A DNA stretch of 64,000 nt from Bryopsis sp. KO-2023 (lineage: Eukaryota; Chlorophyta; Ulvophyceae; Bryopsidales; Bryopsidaceae): assembly GCA_030272585.1 (NCBI GenBank), contig BSYQ01000002.1, forward strand, positions 4,526,001-4,590,000, written 5' to 3'. A model generated the notes under the pieces. The model worked only from the letters and a program-made list of their open reading frames with translations, was not told the DNA's origin and made no database searches. How positions within the stretch are numbered: the first letter of the stretch is position 1; every line of letters starts with the position of its first letter. This document shows positions 36,434 through 46,430 of this stretch, one piece after another. The position numbers and the translations under genes are program-made.

Positions 36434-37678
36434 ATGAGAAGCGAGGTGTCGGTCACAACGATGGGCGCGGCAGCGACAGCGCTTTTTGTTTTTCTTTCGT
36501 GCACAGTGGTGGTGGACAGCACGTCCCTGAAAACTACCCCTTGTTTCAAATCGAGCGGTAAGCAAACCTACGCACGTGATCATGCGGCGCTGAGTTAAGA
36601 CCGAGATCTCCAAAACCTTGCACAGTGTTTGAGTCGTGGGAATTTGAGATGCTTTTAGTTTTAACCTATCCGGCTTCCTCGTGTTTTTTTTTTTCTCCAC
36701 AGGAGGTTCCGTGTCTTCTTCAAACCCTCACCGTGATTTCAGGAAACTGCTTCGAGATGAGGTGAAAAAAATACAGATTTCTTCTGCGTGTCATGAAAAG
36801 CATGACAAGACTCCTCTCCGCCCTGACGATTGTATCTGTGTGTTGGATGTTGTTCGTTTGTTCTGTGTCGTGGCTTGAAAAAATTTGTTCCCGCAGGCTG
36901 ACATGGATCTTGATTTCGAATCAGAATTCGAGGCCTCCATGGAGGAGGTTGCTGGAGTTTTGCTGGAAGATGAGGTATTGCGACCATTGGTGAAATGCTA
37001 AACTCTTGATCGATGATTGTAAGCCCCTATGGGCTTTTTTGAGAATGAAGAAACCTGCTGAGGCCAGTTTCGTGTCAAGGATATCGATGAGGAGCTTTTG
37101 GAGGCCGCCTGGGATGGAGATCTTGCCCTCGTAAAGGTAAGCCCGTCGTTGAAAGTTTACTATTGTTTGAACTCCACATGCAAACTGTTGAGCGTCCTTT
37201 CTTGGATCTCTTTCAAGGCATGCTGTCAACGTTGGTGGGCGGAGGTTTGAATTTCACAAGATTGAAGATCGAAAGGATTATTCTGAAAGCGATGTTTCGC
37301 CTGAATTTAGTATGTCGAATCAAGCGCTGTTTTCACACTTGCAGGTGTTGGTTGGCCGTGGGGCGAACTTGGATTTTGTCGGTTCGAACAACTTCAACAA
37401 CTTCAACCCAATACTCAGCGCCGCCTGGACCGGGAACTCTGAAGTTGTGGAGTACTTGCTTCTCGAGGGTACTCATCTTTGTGAAACTGATGGCTTTCAT
37501 TGCCACCTCTCCGAAAATATTTTCTGTTTTTGAACTGTGATTCTTCTCTGAAATTTCTTCTTTACTTCCAGCCTTGGACAGTAAACTCGGTATTTTGAAG
37601 CTTCGCGTTTTCGACCAACTTTCCACAGTTCTATCCTTCCAAGAAGAGAATAGAGAGCGACTTTTCATGAAAGTGTGA
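36434..37678 (+). CDS. ankyrin-like protein with signal peptide, six exons
   Basis: Exons 36434-36557, 36703-36761, 36897-36974, 37068-37136, 37345-37468 and 37572-37678 have GT-AG borders and phases that agree throughout, giving 186 aa and a TGA stop. The N-terminus (MGAAATALFVFLSCTVVV region) looks like a signal peptide or anchor. A Ser-rich and then acidic stretch follows. The core is about two ankyrin-type repeats: LLEAAWDGDLALVK joined across an intron to VLVGRGANLDFV, then ILSAAWTGNSEVVEYLLLE. Ankyrin repeats usually bind proteins; an exported one would act in the secretory path or outside the cell. The TAG just upstream of the ATG fixes the start. The second ankyrin gene at 45 kb has an intron at the same place. 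Confidence 0.72.
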
Positions 37679-37800
37679 GCCGCAGAATGTGTCAATTTGT
37701 TTTTCTCATGGTCATTGCCAGCGTCGGAAAAATGTCACGTGTTGATTACGAGTTGAATCAACCGTGTTGAAACAACACGATCGTCAACACGCGTGTTGAT

Positions 37801-38119
37801 TCAACTCGTGTTGATTCAACACGACGTGTTGACCATCGTGTTGTTTCAACTCAGGAATCAACTCGTGTTGATTCAACACGACGTGTTGACCATCGTGTTG
37901 TTTCAACTCAGGAATCAACTCGTGTTGATTCAACACGACGTGTTGACCATCGTGTTGTTTCAACTCAGGAATCAACTCGTGTTGATTCAACACGACGTGT
38001 TGACCATCGTGTTGTTTCAACCCAGGAATCAACGCGTGTTGATCATCGTGTTGTTTCAACTTAGGAATCAACTGGGTTGATTCAACCCAGTTGACGATTG
38101 TGTTGTTTCAATCGTGGAA
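37801..38119. repeat. 57-bp tandem repeat rich in GTTGA/TCAAC
   Basis: Four nearly identical 57-bp units (37801-37857, 37858-37914, 37915-37971, 37972-38028) and two degenerate ones to 38119. Each unit contains GTGTTGA and its complement several times. The length is a multiple of three, so frames on both strands stay open for 95 codons, a by-product of the repeat rather than evidence for genes. It starts about 120 bases past the ankyrin gene stop. Confidence 0.93.
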
Positions 38120-39486
38120 TCAACTGAATGAACGCTGTTCTCATTTTTAAATGCACATAATGAATTGTGGGATTCGAACCCACCACACCATGGATTCATT
38201 CATTCATTTAATGACTTAGCCATGCCAGCATACTGAATTTCTGAGCTCGAAAGTCATGCCAGCTTACTGAGTTTCTGAGCCCGAAAACTCGCCTCCTGAG
38301 ATATCACGCTATCAATATAAAAGCACAAACATATCAAAATACAAAGCACTCTATCAGTCCTTTTTTTTAACGTCCACCTATCGTTTTGTCTCAATGTTTA
38401 CTATGGATTGCACATATGTTCTGAGGGAAGCTTCTGAAGGTGTCGCTGACCTCACCAAACCATTTTCAGCAGTTGCCAGTGGACCACCCTGACACAACAG
38501 CACATCTTGGGACATCTATTCCCGCAAATAACCCCACAGCTGCTAGTAATTCCACGAAATCAGGAAAGCAACTCTCCATTACTTTGTGCAGATGATTCCT
38601 TGTGCAAAGAGAATGCCGGTTTTCCAGAAACAATTTTTGGAGAGGTATTTACTGATGACCAAAGTGGGTTCATCTGAGATACTCACGGAGGCAACATAAA
38701 TTGCAGCCACTGACCGTAGCCTGTTGCAAAGCTTCTGCAAGATGCCTTCAACTCCGCAGCATCCCTTCATAAATTAACAACACGTCAATAATTTGTTAAC
38801 TTCAAGATGATCTCAACTGTAGAAGTGTGCCTTCGAATGGTAACCCTACGCTAGTGATTGTCAACGAGCAAAATCTTCAGCTCTATGCTTTTGGTGGTTC
38901 ACTCCTGACTGACTTTCCATGCGCAAACATCACTGCATGGGCAAAAAAAAAAAGAAATTTTTTTCCTTGAGAAATTTCTTGAACAACAACTGTTGTGTCG
39001 ACACAACAACCTTTTTCTATTTCTGCTGTATTCCTGAATTCCTATTCTGTTTCCCCCCCAATTTCCACTTTATTTTTCTGTTTTCAGAGGTGTGTGTGGA
39101 ACACAAGCAACGCCCTTTTTTTTGAGGGGGGGGGGGTTCAAGGGGGGATAATGTGTTTAAATTGACTCGAAATTGTTTGGTGTTTTCAACAGGACTGGAG
39201 GATGTGATATTGCAGACAAAGAAAGTGAGAAAAGAGAGATATTGTTTTCGAAGGGAAGAAAATATTTCTTTTGAAACTTTCTTTGGTATGTGTTCCTATG
39301 AGACTGTTGGAGCTTCCTATAAGACTGCTGGAGCACCTCTTTCCAACTTTTCACCAAAAAAAGAAATCAGTCTACGGAACTAGATGAGTTGACACAGAAC
39401 AGAGGGGGGTGGGTGGACTTCGTTCGTTGTTCGGGAGTACATTGTGAAAATAAATGTAAAAATAAATAAAAAAATAAAAAAATCAC
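38120..39486. other. no confident gene; possible minus-strand exon
   Basis: A minus-strand segment 38687-38770 runs from ATG for 28 codons to a GTGAGT donor (MKGCCGVEGILQKLCNRL...). No following exon could be fixed among competing frames. Near 38165 a GTTCGAATCC box-B-like word occurs on the minus strand without a pairing acceptor stem. Confidence 0.3.
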
Positions 39487-40367
39487 CTGGACAAGGGTTA
39501 AGCAACAACCCTCAAACAAAGGTTCATGCAGTCCGCGATCGTCATGAACTCCAAATTTCGGCCCTTCATCTTGTTCATCCTCCTCCTCCTCAAGGTCACT
39601 AGCATCCCCAACCAAATCCGAACCATCGTTTTCATCACCAACCACATCCGAAGCATCGTTTTCAGCAGGAAAATCCCAGAACACCTCGGCATCTCCACCA
39701 CCAGCACCTCTGAAACGGAAAATCCTCTGTGAGCTGAATACTTTCAGCCGCCACAGTTTCCGTTCTTTTCACACGTTGGGAGAGGACCAACAGGTCCGGG
39801 AAACAATCTAAGACACGAGAGTACACAACTGAAATCTTATTTCAACAAGCTTGTTCTTTACAACGAATCCCAGCCTTTTATACTCTCAGCCCAGAGCTTC
39901 TAGGAACTCCCAGCCCATCTCCTAACCGTTACAAAACCTAGCTATCATCTAGCTCTCTCCAAAACGTCCCTATCATTTCTCAGCTCAGCCCTTCTAGCCA
40001 GAGCTCCGACTAACCCTTTATAACCTTTGATAACCTTTAGACTTGATATCCAGACTGAAGCTCCTTCCAGTCTGACTCCCGACTCTCTTCCCAAACTCTC
40101 AGCCATCTGAGATCTGACACTGAATATACTGAACCTGGTTCGAGCTCTTTTGTCATGTTTCAGCCTATCAATTAGACTTCACATAACTACCCCGTTTCCT
40201 GTCAGTCCGCGACTACTGAAACTCAGACTGTAACCTCTATTTTCCGCCTAGATCTTCGCCTACTAAGTTAGCCGTTTCAACCTCCCTCAAACAGATCACC
40301 ACCAGGAGCGAAATCCAGGTCGAGTTCTGCATCGCCCCCAACAGGCTCCGATGGGACCTGATCCTCC
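39487..40367 (-). pseudogene. acidic-protein exon split by a solo LTR
   Basis: The minus-strand exon starts near 40367 (after CACAACTGAG) and ends at 39487 before a GTGATT donor. It is interrupted at 40284/39706 by the LTR. Ignoring the LTR and one copy of the 5-bp duplication, the frame continues without a break: GGDAELDLDFAPGGDLFEGG on one side, GGGDAEVFWDFPAEND and an Asp/Glu-rich run (DLEEEEDEQDE) on the other. In the present allele the first LTR codon is TGA, so translation would stop. A basic exon upstream at 40469-40637 may be the same gene. Function unknown; the acidic tract suggests a binding surface for basic partners. Confidence 0.65.
39711..40279 (-). mobile_element. solo LTR, family 3, inside an exon
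   Basis: A 569-bp element with terminal TGAAACGG and CCGTTTCA, flanked by ACCTC at 39706-39710 and 40280-40284. Read on the minus strand it has a promoter-like ATAAAAGG (about 160 bases before its end) and AATAAGA. It is unrelated in sequence to the LTRs at 3434, 45866 and 51569. No internal region remains. Confidence 0.92.
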
Positions 40368-40468
40368 CTCAGTTGTGAAAAATAAAGAAAAAACATTCGA
40401 ATGACAATCGTACTCCCGTCGCACACATGTCCTAAACCGGCGCACAGATGTCCTAAACGATCGCACAC

Positions 40469-40637
40469 CTTGTCTCCATGTTTCCAGAATCCTGTCGAGT
40501 TCTTCCTGGCGCCGACAAGCCGTCCGGTGCGTACGAAACCCGAACCTACTCTTAAGCACCATATGGCGCAGGGCAGGTCGGTACCCTCGGCCTCGCTTGT
40601 GCTGGAACCGTTCCCATCCTATTTCCTTTGAAGCCAT
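40469..40637 (-). CDS. candidate first exon, basic protein
   Basis: From ATG at 40637 for 56 codons plus one base to a GTGTGC donor. The peptide is basic (ERFQHKRGRGYRPALRHMVL, later CRRQEELDRILETWRQ). It lies just upstream of the acidic exon on the same strand. The intron between them carries CGCACAC-type words. The phase to the next exon depends on which AG is used, so the join is unproven. Confidence 0.4.
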
Positions 40638-41140
40638 TTTTACGATATCGTAGAAATCGATCAATCGAGAATCGTGAGTCTAACCCAACCTGCAAGTTTA
40701 ATCTGGCTGGGTACACCTCCCTTTCGTACGTTGTTTTCGGCTGCGAAATACCCCCCTGCGACTATCGACGACTTGATCTACTGTTTACGCGCCCGCCTCC
40801 CCTCCCGTTTACAGAATACTTATAAATACATTCCTTTACCAGAGTAAGCGCGATGGAGCTCTTGCTGGTGGCTGTGGCGATCTTGGACTAGCTGGCCGCC
40901 CTCCCACTGGGAACATTTTTTTGTTAACGACTTTTTCTGGGACTGAAATACAAGTCGCACACGCTGTGCGACTAAAGTGAACGTCGCACATCGTGTGCGA
41001 CTTGCTTGTTCCCCGGTGCGACTTTATCAGTTCAGTCGCACATCGTGTGCGACTTGCTTGTTCTTTGGTCCCCAACCCAGCCTGACGACTGTGTTGTCGA
41101 ACGTAAGAAAATGCTCCAATTTTCATCGGAGCTTTCAGAA

Positions 41141-41180
41141 GGGACGTCTGGGAGTCGAACCCAGATACGCCGAACGTCCC
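41141..41180 (-). other. tRNA-top-half minihelix
   Basis: The minus strand forms GGGACGT/ACGTCCC (7 bp) stacked on CTGGG/CCCAG (5 bp) around a perfect T loop TTCGACT. Only nine bases occupy the place of the D and anticodon arms. It is not a normal tRNA; a degenerate tRNA or SINE is the simplest reading. Confidence 0.6.
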
Positions 41181-41937
41181 CGAAGCGTTAACCACTCTTT
41201 CGCTTAGAGGAAAGCGGCTTTGGCTTTCCAACCATGTGCGACCGTATTTTCGCACGGTCGCACAGGGGTGGATTTCCCATAGTGATGCGGACGTGACAAA
41301 TTGGTCTGGAACGGTCGACTCCACTGGCTCCTCCCCACCAATTACAATAACCAAGACCCCAGCTTATTTTTCTGTCGAAATGGCCACATCGGTCAACAAG
41401 TCAGGCACATACACCTGGGGAAACGGTAAAGAAAGAAAAATTTGAAAGAAAATAAAAAATGAACACGAAAGAGTGTAATAGTTTTAATTTAACTAGTGAG
41501 GTGGAACCAGACCCAACCGAAAAGAAAGAAATTGCTGCCTTTTCTATTCGCTGCTTGAACATGGACTCCTTTATCATCTATTTATTTGTGTCGAGGGGTT
41601 CTCACTCCATCGCATCTATCCACAGCCAGCGTCCCGATGCGACCGGTTGCCTGGACATGAACTGCAGAAGAATTCACGACCTCCATCGAGGCCATGACTG
41701 TTCCGAAAAGAAGCCCCAGCTTTTTGCAGGAATCCACGTGATGGCATTCACTTTTCCATCCATCTTTCCATTAAAAAAACAAACAAAACAAACACCCAAC
41801 ATAAAGAACAGACACACTTTTGAACCCTCTCGATCCAGCAAACATGTGGGAAATCACTCAAACGCATGGTTCTGAAGTCTGGTCAACATCCAGACCCAGC
41901 CACATTCTCATAGGGAATTACTATCATAAAAAATGTA

Positions 41938-42045
41938 CTCGGTATTATTCTGGGACGAGAATAATACCGGTGCTACGATATTATAATACCGTCGGTGTTA
42001 CCCGATGCTACCAGGTATTAACAAAAACATCTTCTTAATACCGCG
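41938..42045. repeat. GGTATTA/TAATACC word island
   Basis: At least six copies of GGTATTA or TAATACC in about 110 bases, able to pair in several ways. No coding signal. Confidence 0.7.
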
Positions 42046-42579
42046 ACCTGGGGTGAGAATGACGTCTCGTCGCGACAACGCCTTCACTAAAATTGTCCAG
42101 TGACTGCCGACAGTGGTGCTGCCCAACGGAGTGGCGCTGTATCCCAGTCTGAAAGAGGGTGGTCGTACTTGACACACGATCCATTCACCGTCTCCCGTCC
42201 GACCTCATCGCCTTCTCACATCCGCGTTCACCTGCCTTCGCTCACTTTCGCCTGCGTTCACCTGCCTTCACGCCCGGACGGTTTCGACGGGTGACTTCAC
42301 CGCGGCGCACGCCCACGCGGCCTCCAGCTACGCTAAAGGTGAATATAAAGCAGCGGTCCGTCCGCACCAGAGGCGTCTGCCGCAAGGATCACCCTATTTT
42401 TCTTTGGGGAGGGGGGGTGGAAAAATGTTATGGAGTGGTTGGTTTCTGGGTTTCTGGGTTATGTTTCAAGGTAGGTGTGGGCACTGATCCATTATCAGTG
42501 GACTCTGCCAAAGTAAATGTTAAGTTAATTGGGTTCAACGCAAAGCTTCAGGTGAGCAGACAGGAAAATCTGGCTGCAG

Positions 42580-44283
42580 AAAAAAATCAACATCAAACAT
42601 CTATTTGTGGATCTGTTCACATGCACCAAACCGGGGGGTGGAATCCTCGGGAAGCAGCCATCGATACAAACGTCAAGCACGTGGGCAGTTCTTGGTAAGC
42701 TTTCAGGGTTCTTTGTCCATAAGCAAATTTTTCCTGATAACTAAGAGATCGACTCTCAATCAAATTAGGATTATTATGTGCCTGAATTATTATGCAAGTG
42801 CTTTTGGTATCAACTCTTAATCTTCTGTTTTCGCCCTTCTCCTCCTCCTTTTTTAATGGGCCTTTTAAAGAGGGCTTTCTTTCTTGTTTTTTCATTTGCA
42901 GGCGGCAGAGTGCGTTGACAGGGGAGAGCCTGCGATAAGCGTTGCAATCATTATTGATGACTATTGCACACGCGGAGACGATGATAGTGGACAGGAAGAC
43001 ATTTCAAGGTGGAGAGCTGGTGAGAGGACAAATATAACTTTAAAACAGAATCCTGAGCGAGTGTTCTGTCTCTTTTCTTTCTGTCCCTTCCCCCCCCAAC
43101 TCTGCTGGTCCCTTTCCCCCCCGATTCTACTGGTCGCTTCCCCCCCAAACTCTGCTGGTCCCTTTCCCCCCCGACTCTACTTGTCGTTCCCCCCCCCCCC
43201 CCCCCGACCCTTCATCCCCTCATCACTTTCTTGGCTGTTGACTCCTGCACATGCAAACCACTCTGAATTTGATCCGATTCATTCTTTGAAATTGTTTGAT
43301 ATGAAGAAACGAGGGAAGCTGTTAGAAGCCATCAAAGAAAGCAACCCACTCTCATTAACATGACAAAATAAAGGACCAGGTTTTTCTTACATCGGAGCTG
43401 AGGTGGGCGCATGCTTTCTCTTGCGGTGATGCTCAACCGTTGGAAAATCTTCCTGTGACATTTGTTGAGAAGTGTTCGTTGATGTTGCTGGGCAGTCCAA
43501 GGCTGGGAATCTCTGATTATCCTCTCCATCAAGCTCTTTTGTTCATCAGCTAGTCTTCGTAGCTCGTGAAAATTAGCAGCTGGAATTGAATATGTGTATC
43601 CTGTCATAACATGAAAATCATCTCTGAGTGCTCTCCATTGTTTTTTTGTCACAGTTGATGATTCACGATCCGCAGCAACCAAAGCATGGTGGGCATCTTG
43701 TTCACATTCGAGCTGGGTTTCAGCGGTAGCATCCGCAGAACTCAAAGCATGGTGGTCTTCTTCTTCACAATCGAGCTGGACTTCTGTGGTGGCACAAATA
43801 AAGTCAAAACAGTCCACCTGCATGTATACGTTTTTTTCGAGTTTGTGTTTGATATATTTAAATGTTTGACCACAGTCGATCAGAACTTTAAAGATGTGCT
43901 TACAAGGGATTTTACGAAATGCAAAATCCTTGCAAGTACATGTCCCTTCCCTCAAAAAAATTTTGTAGAACGCTTCTTCGTCTAACGTTTTCACAATAGT
44001 TTCGAAGGAATCTTGCTGGGTGTTGTCCCGATAAAGGCGATTGAGAGATTTCGCAGGGGTGGCGGTGGGATGAACCCTTGAGGATAGGATCGAGGTGCGT
44101 TTCAACGTGGTGGGTGGAACAACGTTGGCTTCGAGAGGGTTTTTTGTTTAATATAATTACTTCCACTTAGTTTTGTTTTTATGTTTTTGTTTCCGGTTTG
44201 CTTTCAGTTCGAAGATGTTTCGGAAACCCTGGATCTTGCAGTTGGAAGGGGCACTGCAAGCCGACCCAAGACCTTATGAATGA
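42580..44283 (+). CDS. 3' exons of an unrecognised gene
   Basis: Three exons agree in phase: 42580-42694, 42902-43008 and 44208-44283, ending at TGA. The middle exon reads AAECVDRGEPAISVAIIIDD and then an acidic stretch; the last reads SSKMFRKPWILQLEGALQ. The second intron is 1,199 bases and contains a SWIM-domain ORF on the other strand and a poly-C minisatellite. Other frames are open beside each exon, so the model is tentative. No domain was recognised and the 5' part is missing. Confidence 0.35.
43088..43205 (+). repeat. C-rich intronic minisatellite
   Basis: About four imperfect copies of a 25-base unit of the type TTCCCCCCCAACTCTGCTGG, ending in a run of nearly 20 C. The complementary strand has repeated G runs and could form quadruplexes. 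Confidence 0.8.
43332..44105 (-). pseudogene. SWIM zinc-finger fragment, probably MULE transposase tail
   Basis: A 257-codon open frame without a convincing start. Near the N-terminal third is the SWIM motif CTCKDFAFRKIPCKHIF (CxC, then CxH), which follows the DDE domain in Mutator-like transposases and also occurs in some nuclear proteins. The rest is acidic and helical, with two similar segments (EVQLDCEEEDHHAL and ETQLECEQDAHHAL), an internal duplication. No DDE domain precedes it. It lies antisense within a putative intron of the 42-44 kb gene. Confidence 0.6.
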
Positions 44284-44934
44284 TGGGGTGCTGGAGATGT
44301 GCATGGCAGAAAGCCAATTGGACCTATGGTTGAAAGCATGCAACAGCCTTTCCCAGCTTTCCAAAATGGCCTCCTTGAACACTTTTGGTATCTATTTCTA
44401 GAACGACTGTCCCCCCCCAGTAGTGCACAATATTATCAAGTGCTTGTTCATTTACTGAGATGTTTACTTGTTTTTCTGGGCAGGATCCGAGTGAATGGGA
44501 GGAGGAAGAGAACAATCCTTACACCTGCGAAAGGCTTCTGTTGATGTACGATCGCTGGAGGAAATTGCACAACTGCGACCCACTCTTGTAGAGAGCAAGG
44601 CTGAGGCCAGGAAAGATTGCCACTCCGATCGCTCATTTATGTGTGGGGAATTTGAGGACAGAGAACCTGAGGGGGTGAATTGCTGAACGATTGTGAGTTC
44701 AGATTACGGTGATGGACAAGAGCTCCTCTCAGGTTTTGATTAGATTGTGGTGGGAGAAAAGGTCCTGTACTGAAAGAGCAGGATGGTCAATGCCCAGTTC
44801 GATTCTGGGCCTGTCAATGCAATTGGGGAAATGTAATCAAGCAATTGTATTTTTCTAATTTCGACATTACGTCTGTGCATTCTGCGCACAGGTCAGGGTT
44901 CTGATGATGCTGCTTGATTTCTGCCGGCTTTCAG
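44284..44934. other. unresolved exon-like sequence
   Basis: Near 44490-44690 all three plus frames are open after a good acceptor (TTCTGGGCAG). One frame reads EWEEEENNPYTCERLLLMYD and then stops; another starts at ATG 44495. These may be upstream exons of the ankyrin gene or the end of the previous gene. Confidence 0.3.
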
Positions 44935-45555
44935 GTGTTATCGAAGAAGCTTTGGGAGCTGAGAAGTTGAAACGGCAGGGAAAGGTACCGGTTTCTTTTT
45001 AAAGTGTTGTCCAGCAACTGGATGCCCAAATCCAGCGCCATTGAATGAAACAGCTCAATTTATTTTTAAAAATAAAATCAAATTTGATGGCAGGAAGTAG
45101 ACGGAGATAGGCTGGATAGAGCTGTAAGGGACCGCGATCTACCGCTTGTGAAGGTACCACCGTGCTTTTCATTTATATCGTTTTCTGTATGAACAGCGAC
45201 TGGTCTGAGCAGTTCACTTATTCGGTTTTTTTTGTACAAACGAGAGTCTCGTGATGAACAGCTCAACACCACCATAATAGTAACAATTTCAATGATTTCG
45301 TTTCAACAATTCCAATCATTTTTACCAAACCAAACCAAAAACTACAAAAAAAAGAATGAAAACCATCTACACAAATAATTCGCAGACCAAGGCAATAAGT
45401 TTTGAAATTTTTTTAACGGTGCGTGGTGTTGACAGGCATACATTGCATGCGGCTTCAATGTGAGCGTCGAAAACAACGACCGCCGGACCCCGTTGCAGAC
45501 TGGGGTGCTTATCAGCCACGTACCCATCGTTGAGGCTCTGCTGCATGCAGGTTGA
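44935..45555 (+). CDS. ankyrin-repeat protein, 3' exons
   Basis: Exons 44935-44984, 45094-45153 and 45436-45555 join in phase and end at TGA. They encode VIEEALGAEKLKRQGK, then EVDGDRLDRAVRDRDLPLVK, then an ankyrin repeat with the classic TPLQTGVLISHVPIVEALL pattern. The intron after LPLVK falls at the same point of the repeat as the intron after LALVK in the gene at 36.4 kb, so the two are probably paralogues. The 5' exons were not found. Likely a protein-interaction module. Confidence 0.6.
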
Positions 45556-45865
45556 ACTGAATAACGCATTTGTCCCTCATTTTGTCGACGCCGTCGTTTT
45601 TACCCTGGGACCTTTTTTTTACCTTTTTTTTTACGGTTTTTTTGTACATTTTTTCGTTTTTTCTCGTTTTTGTTTTTTAAGTTTTCCTCCCATGAAACCA
45701 GATGCACGTCTCATTTGTCACTGTCAAAATAAACATGGAATTTTTGTGGTTTTCTAGAGCTATTTGATGGTTTCAAAACGACCACATTGGCTGGAGAATA
45801 GTTTCTGTGGTTGAACATATCGATGAACACAGTTGAAATGTTTTCAATATTCTATTGATTGTGGC

Positions 45866-46285
45866 TGTTAGTCTTTTAGCGCTGTACGAGGTAGTTTGGG
45901 ATAGAGCCGAGGGTGGCTGACGCATGTGGGTTCGCGAGTAAGACAGATTAGACCCAGAGTTTGGGGCATGCGTCAGCGTACTACACTTAGGGGTACTTAA
46001 GAGGCCCACTCGTTGTTTTGACATTCCATTCTAGTGTAAGAACTCGGGATTCGTGGGATTGGTGTGTTCCCGCTTGTGTGTGTGTTTGTGTGTGTGTGTG
46101 TCTAAGTGTTTGCCTGACGCAATCACTTATCCAACCAAGTGCTCTAGTAGCGTTCACAACCGCGCTAGCTAGAGAGTTGTCTAAAGCAACAAACCCCACA
46201 AGTATACTTGCGTTAGCCAGCAAGTTATCACGAATCCAACCAACACAGCCGACCACTATTGCGTCACCCACAAGCTTCACTATCA
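45866..46285 (+). repeat. 5' LTR, family 1
   Basis: TGTTAGT...TATCA, 420 bp, about 97% identical to the solo LTR at 3434-3855. It contains a (GT)n run in its middle. The left flank is GTGGC. Confidence 0.93.
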
Positions 46286-46287
46286 AT

Positions 46288-46299
46288 TGGTTTCGGAGC
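46288..46299 (+). promoter_or_regulatory. primer-binding site
   Basis: TGGTTTCGGAGC, two bases after the LTR, matches the common initiator-Met tRNA-type site TGGTATCAGAGC at 10 of 12 positions. The family 2 element has the same sequence. Confidence 0.75.
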
Positions 46300-46430
46300 G
46301 AGGCAAGAACTTTAAGTTCTTGAGATCGAAACTTGTGAACGTGGCGCAACAAACGTTTTTGTTTGTTTGTTTGGTAGAGAGAAACTCCAACCGTGGTTGT
46401 TGAGTACTCCCAAATAGTGGCTGAGAGACC

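Larger units (their letters stand above)
40395..41270. repeat. GTCGCAC/GTGCGAC word clusters
   Basis: Clusters at 40409-40470, 40953-41060 and 41236-41270 repeat CGCACA and its complement, including the exact palindrome GTCGCACA-CG-TGTGCGAC with a T/A at the centre. They look like the CACTA subterminal words but no terminal repeat or target duplication was found around them. Confidence 0.6.

Noticed and set aside
37784-38080. Two 95-codon proteins on opposite strands
   Set aside because: Both frames follow from a 57-bp tandem repeat lacking stops; periodic peptides with no start context.
37801-38119. CRISPR array
   Set aside because: Units are contiguous without unique spacers, and the genome is eukaryotic.
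38160-38230. tRNA gene on the minus strand with GTTCGAATCC
   Set aside because: Box A-like and box B-like words exist but the acceptor stem does not pair.
3434-46285. The two family 1 LTRs as the ends of one 42-kb element
   Set aside because: The left LTR has its own GATAT duplication on both sides, and the right one is followed by a primer-binding site and gag, so it is a 5' LTR. They are separate insertions.
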